Source of the DNA: Abelmoschus esculentus
Taxonomy: Eukaryota; Streptophyta; Magnoliopsida; Malvales; Malvaceae
Assembly (NCBI GenBank): GCA_035048815.1
Contig: JAUCBN010000042.1
Location: forward strand, 7,378,001 to 7,442,000
DNA length: 64,000 nt
Direction of reading: 5' to 3'
Position 1 is the first letter of the stretch. Each line of letters begins with the position of its first letter. The position numbers and the translations under genes are program-made. Shown in pieces: positions 35,591 to 48,097 of the stretch. The notes under the pieces were generated by a model. It searched no databases, was not told the DNA's origin, and worked only from the letters and a program-made list of their open reading frames with translations.

Positions 35591-36723
35591 GTTGATTTAG
35601 TGGTTCGGGTAAACCGCGTTAGTCGCTTAGTCTAGTTCGGGATTAAATTTTTAAAAATCAGTTTCTTATGGAAATAAATTGTGAAATATGTTTTAAATTT
35701 TTTATTTCTCTTATATTTGACTTTGTTCAAATCAATTTTATAAAATGACATTTTGGGTGCCTAAGATTTTGACACTAATGGCCATTTTGTAAATATTAAA
35801 AACTAGACTATTTTAGTGATTAAAATGTAACTGAGCGAAAACTTAGAATCTTTAAGGGGCTATTGATCCAAACTTTTCAGTTGATCTAACCTTTCAATAC
35901 GCTTTTATAAATAGCTTTTTAAGGATTAAAATGATTTCACATAACACATTTCTATTTTCAACTAAAATCATTTTTTACATAACTACTACCTCTTTTCTTT
36001 CAATTCTCTCTAATTTTTCATGCATTCAAACAAAGGTTTTTTCATCTTTTCAAGGTAATCAACATCTCTTTTTATCAATTCACGTTCTCCTTTAATCTCC
36101 TTACTTTATCTTCAATCTCATGTTGTTTTTTATTGTTTTTTCATGTTTTTATTTTTGGAAAAAAAATTAGATTAGGTTTAGAGGTAATAATCATTCAAAT
36201 CTCTGAACTTTTAGTTCTTTATTTAAATTTTCATGTGTTTGTCTAATTACAAAGAATAATTTGATGTTTTGATTGATTACAATTGCCTTTAAAGATGAGA
36301 TTTTACTTGATTTGATTAATTCTTGTATTCAATTGATAGTTGAAAGTTTTAGGTGTTTAAATACATGAATTTTGAAGTAATTTAATGTGTATTTGATGGC
36401 TTTTAATTACTTAATCTCATATCTAAGGTTTAGAGGGGGTTTGAAGGTGACCTTGATGAGTTTTAGTTGGGTTAGATGGTGTTTAAGGTGTTGCTTGGTA
36501 AGGGAATGAGTTGAAGGTTGATTGGTTGCCTTTTGATTAACTAATCCCTCTATTTTTAATGTGTGAAACAGGACAAAATGAAGGTGATCTCGTTTGAAGG
36601 TTTTCGAAAAAGGCGACGTGTGTTTTATGGCTTCGAGAAGTTACGTTTAGTCAAATGGTGAATGGCCTGTCTATTGGCAAGTAAATTGTGACTTATAACA
36701 TAGGTTTTGGGATGTAGGGAATG
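35591..36723 (+). repeat. Decayed relative of the adjacent Gypsy LTR
   Basis: The stretch shares scattered motifs in the same order as the 36724 LTR: GGTTCGGGTAAACC near 35602, TTAGAATCTTTAAGGGGCTATTGATCC near 35847 compared with CTTAGAATCTTTAGAGGATCATAAACCC near 37048, then a pyrimidine-rich tract. It appears to be an older, diverged LTR fragment of a related family beside the younger one. Confidence 0.4.
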
Positions 36724-38514
36724 TAACATCCTGGTTTTGGGATTAATAGTTTGTGTGTTGATTTAGGGGAATTCGATTTGGGTCGAATCGGGTTCTTCGG
36801 TTCGTTATTCCAGGGAAATTAAAATAATATTTTAATCGGATAAGTAATAATTTTGTGAGACGGTTTAAAATTATTAAAATGGTATTTTAAAGTTAAGAAG
36901 ATATTATATAGACCTTAATTTGATTTTAATTAAGTTTAATTATGTACTAATGATTAAATTATAATTTTGTAAAGATTTATGGGATTTAAGTAGCAATTTT
37001 CGGAAAATATGGATTTTAGTGACTAAATTGGAAAGCAAGCCATACTTAGAATCTTTAGAGGATCATAAACCCAATTTACTTTTAATTAATGATTTATCCA
37101 CCAAAATTGTTTTTTTTAAATAGTTTTAATTTAGATGACATTTTTATTTTTTTCTTAACCACCTATTTTCTCATCTTTTCTCTCTAATTTTTTCTCCATT
37201 TTTTCTCCATCTTCTTTTTCAAATTTTTTCAATTACTTTCTGATTCCTTCATCATTTTCAACAAGATTTATATCATTTTACTCATCTTTTCATTCTCTAC
37301 AAAGCCTACTTATCAATTTTGCAAAATCAACATCCATTTTCAAGAAATCAAGGAGAGGATTTCTCATCTTTTTGGTGGAGTAAATCTCAAAGGTAATTTG
37401 CTGATTTCTAATTTTTTTTAAAGTTCTTTATTGAAATTCCCAAGTATTGGCTTGTTAATCAATAATTGAAACTTGATTTTATGTTTTTAATTCTAGATCT
37501 ATGGATTTTATGGAGGTTTTTGTGAAATCTTTTTAGATCTCAATTAATGCTATAATTAGGTTGATTTAATTATCATATTATGTCATTTAAATGATTACTT
37601 GAGTCTTAAATTGGTGACACATTAATTTAATCTTGAAATAATGTAATCGGTAGTGTTTAAAGGTGATTTTCAATTGTTTTAGGGGTTGTTTTAGGTGTTC
37701 TAATATTGCTAGAGGTATAAGTATGGTTTGGATGTGTTTTGGTTCATAATTGAAGTGGATTAGATGTTAGATTCATTATGTTTTGGGCTGATATTGTTTC
37801 GGATGCGTTTCGACTTAGTTTTCGGTGTTTTCGACTAGGTTTTCGATAGTTTTGCGGAGGTTTGATGTGGCTGTTGGTTTGAGCATGTTATGATGTGAAT
37901 ATGCTTTATTTTTAATGTTGTAGAGAAAGTGCAAGAAGGTGCTTAAGTGGATGGTGCATTGACGTTGTCATCGGAGCGTTGGCGAAGGCTCGTTTCACTT
38001 GTCGGTGAGTGATTTCGGACTAAAAGCGAATCGTATTGGTTCGGTTCTGTTTTGGGGACTATGAAATAGTGTAAAAACTTTCCATAGTTAAAGAGTAAGT
38101 AAAGTACATAATTTTGACGCATTATCATGAGTATCGTCTATTTTCGGTAATGGCATTTATGTTGAAGATTCAAAGAGATTTTGGAAATGCATAAGTATGG
38201 TTTTGAAATGATGCATGCATATGTAAATTTCTGAAAATGCCTAGTTTATAAAGACATCCATGGATATGAAAATATGAAAAATGAAGTAGTGTATGATGTG
38301 GTTATTTGCCTTATACACAATGGTGTCTTTGGGCATGACTTTTAGTTCATTTATGGAACACATTATGGATGCATTATGAGAAGCAAATTAGCATGCATAT
38401 TTGAACTTGATATTGGCTTAGTGACACTAACTTTAGACTCGAATACGAATGACATGTCATTAGGATTGAGTGCATTATAAATATTATGGAAATAAAGAAT
38501 ATTGTCTACACGTA

Positions 38515-38690
38515 AGAAGGGTGACTTTGTGTCCAATTGTGCGTGGTAGAGTCGCCTACACGTAACAAGGATGACTATGTGTCCAATTGTGCGTGGTAGA
38601 GCTAATAATGGTGACTTTGTGTCATGTCAATGGTGACTTCGTGTCATATCAATGGTGACTTTGTGTCATGATGAGACTAAGGGTCTCTAA
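38515..38690 (+). repeat. GTGACTTTGTGTC minisatellite in LTR
   Basis: Two longer units (CACGTAACAAGGGTGAC, then TGTGTCCAATTGTGCGTGG) are followed by three shorter ones (ATGGTGACTTTGTGTCATG). The matching array in the second LTR is at 46143-46320. It lies at the middle of the LTR. Confidence 0.8.
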
Positions 38691-39430
38691 AACAATTAAT
38701 CCGTGTATTCGGTGAACTTAAGGTTCACAATAAGTGATCACTAGAAAGCTAATATGCATACATGGATTAAAATGGAATATTATGCATCATTCATGAAATG
38801 TATCGATAATGTTATGCATACTCAAGGAAATGTTTTAGTATTATGAACATGGACGTGAAATGTTAAGCATGCATGATTTAGTGATGCATTGCAAGCTATG
38901 GTTTAAATATATTTTTAAATTGATGCATAGATGATCTTGTTAGTGCTTCCTCATTAAGCATGTTGTGCTTAAGCTCTCTTTTCATCCTTGCAGAGAATTA
39001 GAGACATTTTGAGGCTGCATTTGGAGCAAGAGAACCAAGGGGAAAGTCTACATATTTTGGGTATATTTGGCAAATAAGTTGGGCTTGACAATGTGTAAAC
39101 CAATCTCATAAGAGAGTTTGTGTTGTTTAGCTAAAAACTTGTAATGAGACCCTAATTTTGCTTAGGTTGTTGCTTCATGGATTGTTTTATTTCTTTGGTT
39201 GATTGATGTTATGTTGTATTTGTTTGATGCATGTTGGTTTGATTGCATTGGAATTGATTAATGTTAAGAAGCATGCCTCTAGTTGTTACATGATCTAAGA
39301 TGGTTATACTCGATTGTATAATTTGTTCTTAGTGTTTAGGAATTATACATATAGTTGGCGGTGACTAACGGTTGTGTATTGAGTCGATAATGTTCACTTA
39401 GTGTGATGGAATTTTTAGGTTCCAGACCCA

Positions 39431-39622
39431 AAGTTTTGAAACCTTAGGGAAAGTTTCGAAACCTTTGTCAAACAATTTCGAAACCTTCAGGAAGGTTTCG
39501 AAACCTTGCGGGCAATTTCGATTATGGACCCTTAATGGACGAGAAAAGTTTTGAAACCTTTAGGAAAGTTTCGAAACCTTTTACATAAAGTTTCGAAACC
39601 TTTAAGGAAGGTTTCGAAACCT
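39431..39622. repeat. GTTTCGAAACC palindrome array in LTR
   Basis: About nine copies of GTTTCGAAACC or one-base variants (GTTTTGAAACC) occur at intervals of about 15-30 bp. The core TTTCGAAA is a perfect palindrome. It lies about 80% of the way through the LTR, the same relative place as the GTATCGATAC array in the unrelated Gypsy LTR at 2348-6311. Confidence 0.85.
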
Positions 39623-40174
39623 TTGGCTGCTAGAAATTGTATTTTAGTTTCGGATATCTTTCTTTGTTCAATTAGGGTTTCTATAGATGTTATTTTGAGC
39701 TGAAATTTAACATGGATGTATAAATTTGATTTAACTTCAGGATGGCTAACTTAATTTGGACGAAATCATTATAATTTGAAAGATTTATATTTTGATCCCT
39801 AAATTAGTGAAACATGCAATTGATGATGTTAGAATGCTCCTTTAACTTAAAATTTACCATGAGGGATATTTGTATGTTTAATTGAACTTTGATGGAACGA
39901 GTTTCTACTTTGTATTTAGAATTTAAAAGTTTTATATTTTAGTTCTTAATTTACTTAAGTGTTTAATCGAATGCTTGTTTGTGATCGGATTGATTTCGTT
40001 AATGCTTTGTATGAGACCAAGACATGTAGGAATATAATTGTGCATCTAGGAAAAAAAATATATCGATTTTAGGGTTGTTTATAGAATCAGACCTTCGCGG
40101 GTTTGGTTTAATATTCCTCGTGTAACCTATTAGTTCCGGTTCCGTCTAGGCCGGGCTAAGGGGGTTACATTTGG

Positions 40175-40186
40175 TGGTATCAAAGC
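40175..40186 (+). other. First primer-binding site of the Gypsy array
   Basis: TGGTATCAAAGC lies five bases beyond the LTR end TTACA and matches the initiator tRNA-Met complement with one change. Confidence 0.85.
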
Positions 40187-40409
40187 ATGGTCTATTGTGT
40201 GTGATTTGATATGCTTTGTTGTTAACATATTGATAATTTTGTACGGTGAATGTGTTTTAAGTGATGTTTATTTGAAAGAGTCAAAGGTTACACATTGCCA
40301 ATGTCGATACATTTTTAAATGCTTTAAAGGTTTCCCTTGGATCTTGCCCGAATGAAAGTCTAATATATTTTGATTATATGTTTTAAATTCATGTTTAAAG
40401 TTTCTAAGT

Positions 40410-41780
40410 ATGTCTCCGAGTCGTGAGACTCGAGCTAGTGCTGGTATGATCACTGATGGTCAGAATGAGGGCGAAGCGTCTGCTAGGGAAGAGCAGCTTC
40501 CTCCACCCGAGGGTGTAACTTTGGCTCAATAGGGTGGTTAGTTTAGAGAGTCTGTACCGTTCATTCAGGCTAAGACAGGTACATTTCAAGAGCGTTTTTG
40601 AGCCACTGTGCCCTTGAGTTGGTTTCAACCGATCGAAAATAGTGTGATAGGTTTTGGTATCGGCTGGATCCTAAAATTAAGACGTATCGGTTGGCTACCG
40701 AGTACACTTAGTTTGATGTGCAAGATAAATCAAATGTTAAAAAAATAATAATAATAAATATAATATGAAATGTGACAGAGTTTTGTACTCTATGAGTACC
40801 AGGCTTTGATGGTTCTATATGTTGGTGTTTGGGAGAGTTTTGCAAGTTAGTAGTTGAAGTGTGGGAGTGGAAGATTTGGAGTTAAAAAAGTGTGTGAGTC
40901 GAAAGAGCTTCCTTGTTGGTCATGAGCATAATGTGTTGTGGATGAATTACCCTTTTGGTTAGGAAATAATTGTGGATGACGATGGGGTAGTTGGCCTCGG
41001 GGTTGTGAATGTTTGAACCCAAGGGGAATACCCTGAGTTATGATTAGTTTTGAGTTGGTCAATAAGAAACTTAAGGTTGATTTCTGCAAGTTCTCTTTGG
41101 TTAGAGTTTGGAGGTTGTGAGAGGTTATAACATATTGTGTGTCGTGTGGTGGTTTGGTGCTTTTCGAAGTGGTGTGAATTCGTTTGTGATAAGGTGTTGT
41201 TTTAGCATCATGGTTGGTGGAAAAAAAACTAAGTGGAATCTTTTGTAGTATGGTTAAATGTGTGATTAAGTCGGGGGTTGTGATCGATCTGTTGTTTTGT
41301 TCTTGAGGAGTATCGAATTGAGTTAAAAAAAAGAATATATATATATATATATAAGAAATATTATTATGGAAGCTGTGGTATCATGAGTTTGAATCATAGT
41401 TTTGTTATGGCCTTTTGAGGTTTAGTTGCGTTGTAAAGGAGGAAAGTGCACATATTATGTTTTCGAGGAGTTGAATTGGGTTTATCTCGACTAAAGTTAG
41501 ATTGTGATGATGTTTGAGTTGTGTGACAGGGACTGTCGGACAGTTTATGATCTATATCATTTACTCAATCTTTTGGGCTTGCTTTTGTTAAAAATGTTAG
41601 AGGTTGTGTTCAGTGGGTTCATGTCTGTGGATGCTTTATCAATGTGGTTATTGCTTTGGCAAGGTTGCGAAATAAGATATGTTAGGGTGAGAAGAAGGAA
41701 GTTTTACAAGCTTGGATTTTGTTATGGTTTAGGTGGGATGAGAGGTGGTTTATCGGTGAGTTGATGTTGGGAAGGAGTTT
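40410..41780 (+). pseudogene. Gag start and rearranged filler of first internal region
   Basis: From 40410 the frame reads MSPSRETRASAGMITDGQ and EGEASAREEQLPPPEG, matching the gag N-terminus of the second internal region (48098). It stops at about 40529 and decays by 40625. From there to 41780 I see no gag, zinc knuckle or protease. The stretch contains an (AT)n run at 41336-41354 and a fortuitous 86-codon frame at 41504-41764. The missing gag-protease portion has been lost or replaced. Confidence 0.6.
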
Positions 41781-43091
41781 TGAGTTTAGTATTGAGACTT
41801 ATGCTGATAATAATTCGGTGTCTATTGCTCCTTATCGTATGACACCTAAGGAGTTGAAATAACTGAAGATTCAGTTACAAGAGTTGATTGACCGAGGTTT
41901 TATCCGACCGAGTGTGTCACCATGGGGTGCGTCGGTGTTGTTTGTGAAGAAAAATATGAGAATATCCATTGATTACCGACAATTGAATAAGTTGACCATG
42001 AAGAATAAGTACCTTTTGCTGAGGATTGACGATCTGTTTGATCAATTTCGAGGTGCAAGTGTATTCTCGAAGATTGATTTGAGATTGAGGTTTTATTAGT
42101 TGAAAGTAAAAGAAGCGGATGTGTTGAAAATAATTTTTCAGACAAGGTATGACCATTATGAGTTTTTGGTGATGCTATTTGGTTTAACCAATACCCTTGT
42201 TGCTTTTATGGATATGATGAACCAAGTGTTTCATGAATACTTGGACCAGTTTGTGATAGTATTCATAGATGAGTCTTTATGTATTCACGTACCAAGGAAG
42301 AGCATGATCGACATTTGCGGATAGTGCTGCAAGTGTTGAAAGAGAACCAGTTATTTGCTAAGCTCAGCAAATGTGAGTTTTGGCTAAAGGAAGTTGTGTT
42401 TCTTGGTTATGTGGTTTCTATAAAGGGTATTAGTGTTGATCCGAAAAAGATAAAACTGGTTATGGGTTGGAAGCAACCGAAGTTGATTTCCGAGGTTCAG
42501 AGTTTTCTAGGGTTGGCTAGATACTATCGTAGGTTTGTTGAGGAGTTTTCGAGTATTTCTGGTCATATGACTAAGCTTTTGCAAAAGAAGGTTCATTTTG
42601 AATGGAAAGAAAGTCAACAGAAGAGCTTTGAGAGGTTAAAAGAGGTGTTGACTAGTGTTCCGATATTGGTTTAACCCGAGTCGGGTAAAGACTTTATTGT
42701 TTATAGTGATGTATCTTATGTTGGTCTCGGATGTGTTTTGATGCAAGAAGGGAAAGTTGTGACATATGCATCTAGGCAGTTAAGAGTGCATGAAAAAAAC
42801 TATCCGACGCAGGATTTGGAGCTTGCAACGGTAGTTTTTGCTTTGAAAGTTTGGAGACACTACTTTTATGGTGAGAAGTGTATTATATACATGGATCACA
42901 AGAGTTTGAAATATCTCATATCAAAAAAGGATCCAAACCTTAGGCAATGTAGATGGATGGAGTTGCTTAAGGACTATGACTTGATTATCGAGTATCATCC
43001 GGGAAAAGCTAATGTGGTAGCGGATGCTTTGAGCCGTAAGATGGTAGTGGAGTTGAGGGCTATGTTCGCTAAGTTGAATATTTCAAAGTAA
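41781..43091 (+). pseudogene. RT and RNase H of the Gypsy array
   Basis: RT motifs in order: APYRMTPKELK, GFIRPSVSPWG, SIDYRQLNKLTMKNKY, FGLTNTLVAFMDMMNQVF. The catalytic doublet is hit by a frameshift at about 42270 (reads VFIDES, after which the frame that gives YSRTKEEHDRHL takes over). RNase H follows with VYSDVSYVGLG, YASRQLRVHEKNYPTQDLELATVVFALKVWRHY, MDHKSLKYL and YHPGKANVVADALSRK. Stops at 41860 (expected Glu or Gln), 42097 (Gln) and 42672 (Gln). Confidence 0.85.
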
Positions 43092-44620
43092 GGTTGTTTA
43101 GTAGCAGAGTTGCAAGTAAAACTTGTGTTGGTTGAGATTATAAAAGCGAAGCAGTTGGAGGATGAAGCTTTGGTACCTCATATGGAGGACATTGCTGAAG
43201 GTAAACCGATCGAGTATCATTTTGATGATGATGAGGTTCTTTGCTTTGGAGGTCGGGTAGTGGTACCAAATGATGTAGACTTGAGACAGGCTATCTTAAC
43301 AGAAGCTCATACTAGTCCGTTTGTTATGCATCTGGGTAGTGTGAAGATGTATAAGGATCTCAAAAGTATGTATTTTGGGTTGGTTTGAAGAAGGATATGA
43401 CAGAGTTTGTAGCACGGTGTATGGTGTATCAGCGAGTGAAAGCTGAACATCAATTTCTTGCGGGTTTGTTGCAATCGGTTCAGGTTCTAGAATGGAAGTA
43501 GGAGAGAGTGACTATGGATTTTGTGACAGGGTTACCGCGGACGCCATCCAAAAAGGATTCCATATGGATGATCGTTGACAGATTTACGAAGTGTGCGTAT
43601 TTTCTTGTTGTGCATACTACGTATTCGATGGATAAGCTAGCAGAGTTGTATGTTTCTAAGGTGGTGAAGTTGCGTGGTGTGCCTAAATCGACCATATCGG
43701 ATGGAGATCCGCGTTTTACCTCCAGGTTTTGTAAGAGTTTACAAGTAGATTTGGGCACGAGGCTTAGCTTTAGTACAGCTTATCATTCTCAGACGGATGG
43801 TCAGTCTTAACGTGTTATTCAAACTTTGGAGGATATGTTGAGATGATGCATCATCGAGTTTAGAGGTTCTTTGGAGAAACAATTGCCTTTAGTGGAGTTT
43901 GCTTACAATAATAGTTTCTAGACAGGTATACAGATGACACCGTTTGAGGCTTTATATAGACGTAGATGTCGTACACCTTTGTGTTGGAAAGAAGTTAGTC
44001 AAAAGTATGTTTCCTTACCGCAAGTGTTGAAGGATATGGACAAGAAACTTAAGCTTATTTGTGCTAAGCTTAAGGAGGCTTCGGATAGGCAGAAGTCTTA
44101 TGCTGATCTGAAACGTAGAGAGGTGGAGTATGCTGTCGGAGATAAATTGTTTTTAAAGGTTTCACCATGGAAGAAAGTGATGAGGTTTGGATGCAATGAT
44201 AAGTTGAGCCCACGTTTTATTGGACCATACGAGGTGTTAGAGCGTATTGGTCCTGTTGCTTATCGGTTGAGGTTGTCGGTGGAGTTGAGTGAGATGCATG
44301 ATGTTTTTCATGTGTCGATGCTTCGCAAGTATAGATCCGATCCTTCTCATGTTGTTCCAATAGAGGAGATTGAGTTAAGAGAGGATATGAATTATGAAGA
44401 AAAACCGATGAGGATCTTAGATGTGGATACAAAGGTTCTTCGAGGAAAGACTATAGACTTGGTAAAAGTGCTTTGGAGACACCGAGGTGTGGAAGAAGCA
44501 ACTTGGGAGACAAGAGAAAGTATGAGAGAGCAGTTTCCTCACTTATTTGCTTTAGGTAAATTTCGAGGACGAAATTTTCTTAAGAGGGGGAGAGTTGTAA
44601 CATCCCGGTTTTGGGGTTAG
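43092..44620 (+). pseudogene. Integrase and chromodomain-type tail of the Gypsy array
   Basis: The zinc-binding region is at 43300-43440 with EAHTSPFVMHLGS, a frameshift near 43375, and the last Cys changed to Tyr (CMVY). The core reads TMDFVTGLPRTPSKKDS, SDGDPRFTSRF and HSQTDGQS, with a stop at 43807. Then a 228-codon open run (43934-44620) covers EALYRRRCRTPLCW, SPRFIGPYEVL, FHVSMLRKYRSDPSHV and a chromodomain-like end (VLWRHRGVEEATWE). It runs over the PPT into the LTR. Other stops at 43845 and 43919. Confidence 0.85.
44582..44595 (+). other. Polypurine tract of the Gypsy array
   Basis: AAGAGGGGGAGAGT directly precedes the second LTR start TGTAACATCC. Confidence 0.8.
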
Positions 44621-47600
44621 TAGTTTGTGTGTTGGTTTAGGGAAAATTTGATTCGGGTCGAATCGGGTTCTTCGATTTGTTATTCCGGGGACATTAGAAT
44701 AATAATGTTTTAATCGAACAAGTAATAATTTTGTGAGACGGTTTAAAAATATTAAAATGGTGTTTTAAAGTTAAGAAAATATTATATGGACCTTAATTTG
44801 ATTTTAATTAAGATTAATTATGTACTAGTGATTAAATTGTAATTTTGTAAAGATTTATGGGATTTAATTAGCAATTTTCGGAAAAAGTGGATTTTAGTGA
44901 CTAAATTGGAAAGCAAGCCATACTTAGAATCCTTAGAGGATCATAAACCCAATTTAATTTTTAATTAATGATTTATCCACCAAAATTGTTTTTTAAATAG
45001 TTTTATTTAAATGATATTTTCATTTTCTTTCTTAACCACCTATTTTCTCATATTTTCTCTTCTCTCTCCATTTTCTCTCCATCTTCTTCTTAAAATTTTT
45101 TCAATTATTTAATGATTTCTTCATCATTTTCAATAAGATTTATTTCATTTTACTCATCTTTTCATTCTCTACAAAGCCCACTCATCAATTTTACAAAATC
45201 AACATCCATTTTCAAGAAATCAAGGAGAAGATTTCTCATCTTTTTGATGGAGTAAATCTCAAAGGTAATTTGTTGATTTCTAATTTTTTTAAGGTTCTTT
45301 ATTGAAATTCTCAAGTATTGCTAAATGTCTTAGGTGTTCTAATATTGCTGGAGGTATAAGGATGGTTTGAATGTGTTTTTGGTTTATAATTGAAGTGGAT
45401 TAGATGTTAGATTCATTAGGTTTTGGGCTGATGTTGTTTCGGATGCTTTCGACTTAGTTTTCGGTCTTTTCGGTTAGGTTTCGATAGTTTTGCGGAGGTT
45501 TGATATGGCTTCTAGTTTGAGCATGTTATGATGTGAATATGCTCTGTTTTTAATGTTGTAAAGAGAGTGCAAGAAGGTGCTTAAGTGGCTGGTGCATTGG
45601 CGTTATTATCGAAGCGTCTACGAAGGCTCGTTTCGCTTGTCGGTGAGTGATTTCGGGCTAAAAGTGAATCACATTGGTTTGTTTCTATTTTGGGGACTAT
45701 GGAATATTGTGAAAACTTTCCATAGTTCAAGAGTAAGTAAAGTACATAATTTTAATGCATTATCATGAGTATCGACTATTTTCGGTAATGACATTTATGT
45801 TGATGATTCAAAAAGATTTTGGAAATGCATAAGTATGGTTTTGAAATGATGTATGTATATGTAAATTGATGAAAATTCATAGATTATAAAGATATCCATG
45901 GATATGGAAATATGAAAAATGAAGTGGTGTATGATGTGGTTATTTGCTTTATACACAATGGTGCCCTTGGGCATGACTTTTAGTTCATTTATTGAACATA
46001 TTATGGATGCATTATGAGCAACAAATTAGCATGCATATTTGAACTTGATATTGGCTTAGTGAAACTAACTTTAGACTCGAATACGAATGACATGTCATTA
46101 TGATTAAGTGCACTATAAATATTATGGAAATAAAGAATAATGCCTACACGTAACAAGGGTGACTTTGTGTCCAATCGTGTGTGGTAGAGCCTTCTACCAC
46201 CTACACGTAACAAGGGTGACTATGTGTCTAATCGTGCGTGGTAGAGCTAATAATGGTGACTTTGTGTCATGTCAATGGTGACTTCGTGTCATGTCAATGG
46301 TGACTTTGTGTCATGACGAGACTAAGGGTGTCTAAAAAAATTAATCCGTATATTCGGTGAACTTAGGGTTCACAATAAGTGATCATTTGAAAGTCAATAT
46401 GCATACATGGATTAAAATGGAATATTGTGCATCATTCATGAAATGTATCGATAATGTTATGCATACTCAAGGAAATGGTTTGGTATTATGAACATGGAAG
46501 TGAAATGTTAAGCATGCATGATTTAGTGATGCATCGCAAGCTATGGTTTAAATATGGTTTTAAATTTATGTATAGATGATCTTGTTAGAGCTTCCTCACT
46601 AAGCATGTTGTGCTTAAGCTCTCTTTTCATCCGTGCAGAGAATTTGAGACATTTTGGGGCTGCATTCAGAGCAAGAGAACCAAGGGGAAAGTCTACATAT
46701 TTTGGGTATGTTTGGCAAATAAGTTGGGGCTTGGCAATGTACAAACCAATCCTATAAGAGAGTGTGTGTTGTTTAGCTAAAGACTTGTAATAAGACCTCT
46801 AATTTTGCTTAGGTTGTTGCTTGATGGATTGTTTTATTTCTTTGGTTGATTGATGATATTTTTTATTTGTTTGATACATGTTTGATTGATTGCCATTTTA
46901 ATTAATTAATGTTAGGAAGCATGCCTCTAGTTGTTACGTGATCTAAGATGGTTATACTTGATTGTATAATTTGTTCTTAGTGTTTAGGAATTATGCATAT
47001 AGTTGGTGGTGATTAACGGTTGTGTATTGAGTTGATAATGTTCACTTAGTATGACGGAATTTTTAGGTTCCAGACCCAAAGTTTCGAAACATTTGTTAAC
47101 AGTTTCGAAACATTCAGGAAGGTTTCGAAACCTTGCGAGCAATTTCAATTCTGGACCCTTATTGGACGCAAAAAGTTTTGAAACCTTTAGGGAAGTTTCG
47201 AAACCTTTTACGTAAAGTTTCAAAACCTTTATGAAAGGTTTCAAAACCTTTGGCTGCTAGAAATTGATAGTTGCTGAAAATTTCATTTTAGTCCCGGATA
47301 TCTTTCTTTGTTCAATTAGGGTATCTACAGATGTTATTTTGAGCTGAAATTTCATATGGATGTATAAAGTTTATTTAATTTAAATATGGATAACTTAATT
47401 TGTAAGAAGTCCTTATAATTTGAAAGATTTACATTTTGGTCCCTAAATTAGCGAAACATTCAATTGATGATGCTAGAATGCTCTGTTTGACTTGAAATTT
47501 ACCGTGAGGGATATTTGTATGTTTAATTGAAATTTTGTGGAAAGATTTTATATTTTGTCTTTAGAATTTAAAAGTTTTACGTTTTAGTTCTTAATTTACT

Positions 47601-47813
47601 TAAGTGTTTAATCGAATGCTTGTTTGTGATCGGATTGTTTCCGTTAATGCTTTGTATGAGACCAAGACATGTAGAAATATAATTATGCATCCAAGAAAAA
47701 AATATCTTGGTTTTAAGTTTTTTTATCGAATCGGACCTTCGCGGGTTTGATTTGATATTCCCCGTGTAACCTATTAGTGTTAATTCCGTCTAGGCCAGGC
47801 TAAGATGGTTACA
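44596..47813 (+). repeat. Second LTR of the Gypsy array (3,218 bp)
   Basis: It runs TGTAACATCCCGG to TGGTTACA. It lacks about 240 bp found in the first LTR (joint near 45325). It has the same minisatellite (46143-46320) and TTTCGAAACC array (47079-47253). Confidence 0.85.
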
Positions 47814-47818
47814 TTTGA

Positions 47819-47830
47819 TGGTATTAGAGC
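47819..47830 (+). other. Second primer-binding site, after the second LTR
   Basis: TGGTATTAGAGC lies five bases after the second LTR. A true 3' LTR is followed by host DNA, so this shows that the second LTR also serves as the 5' LTR of another partial element. Confidence 0.85.
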
Positions 47831-48097
47831 CAGTTTTGTTAAGGTCTGTGTAGGTTTGCTAAGTTGTGTGGTTAGTTTGCTAAAGTGTAAGATTGAACGT
47901 GATATGTTGTTGATGTGTGAATACCTATACATTGTGATTGTACCTTGAATGATGGTGGTTAAAAAGGATTGTCGGTTACACATTGCCAATGCCAATATAT
48001 TTTCAGATGCTCTTCGATTTCCCTTGGATCTTGCCTGGATGTAAGTTTATTATGTTTTAATATTATGTTTTATATTGCATATTTTGGTATTTGGATT

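Larger units (their letters stand above)
36724..40169 (+). repeat. First LTR of the Gypsy array (3,446 bp)
   Basis: It starts TGTAACATCCTGG and ends GGGGGTTACA. It matches 44596-47813 throughout, apart from about 240 bp around 37453-37690 that is missing from the other copy. It carries a GTGACTTTGTGTC minisatellite (38515-38690) and a TTTCGAAACC array (39431-39622). Confidence 0.85.

Noticed and set aside
41504..41764. 86-codon open frame upstream of RT in the Gypsy array
   Set aside because: Wrong place and composition for gag or protease, with no motif. It lies in the rearranged filler.
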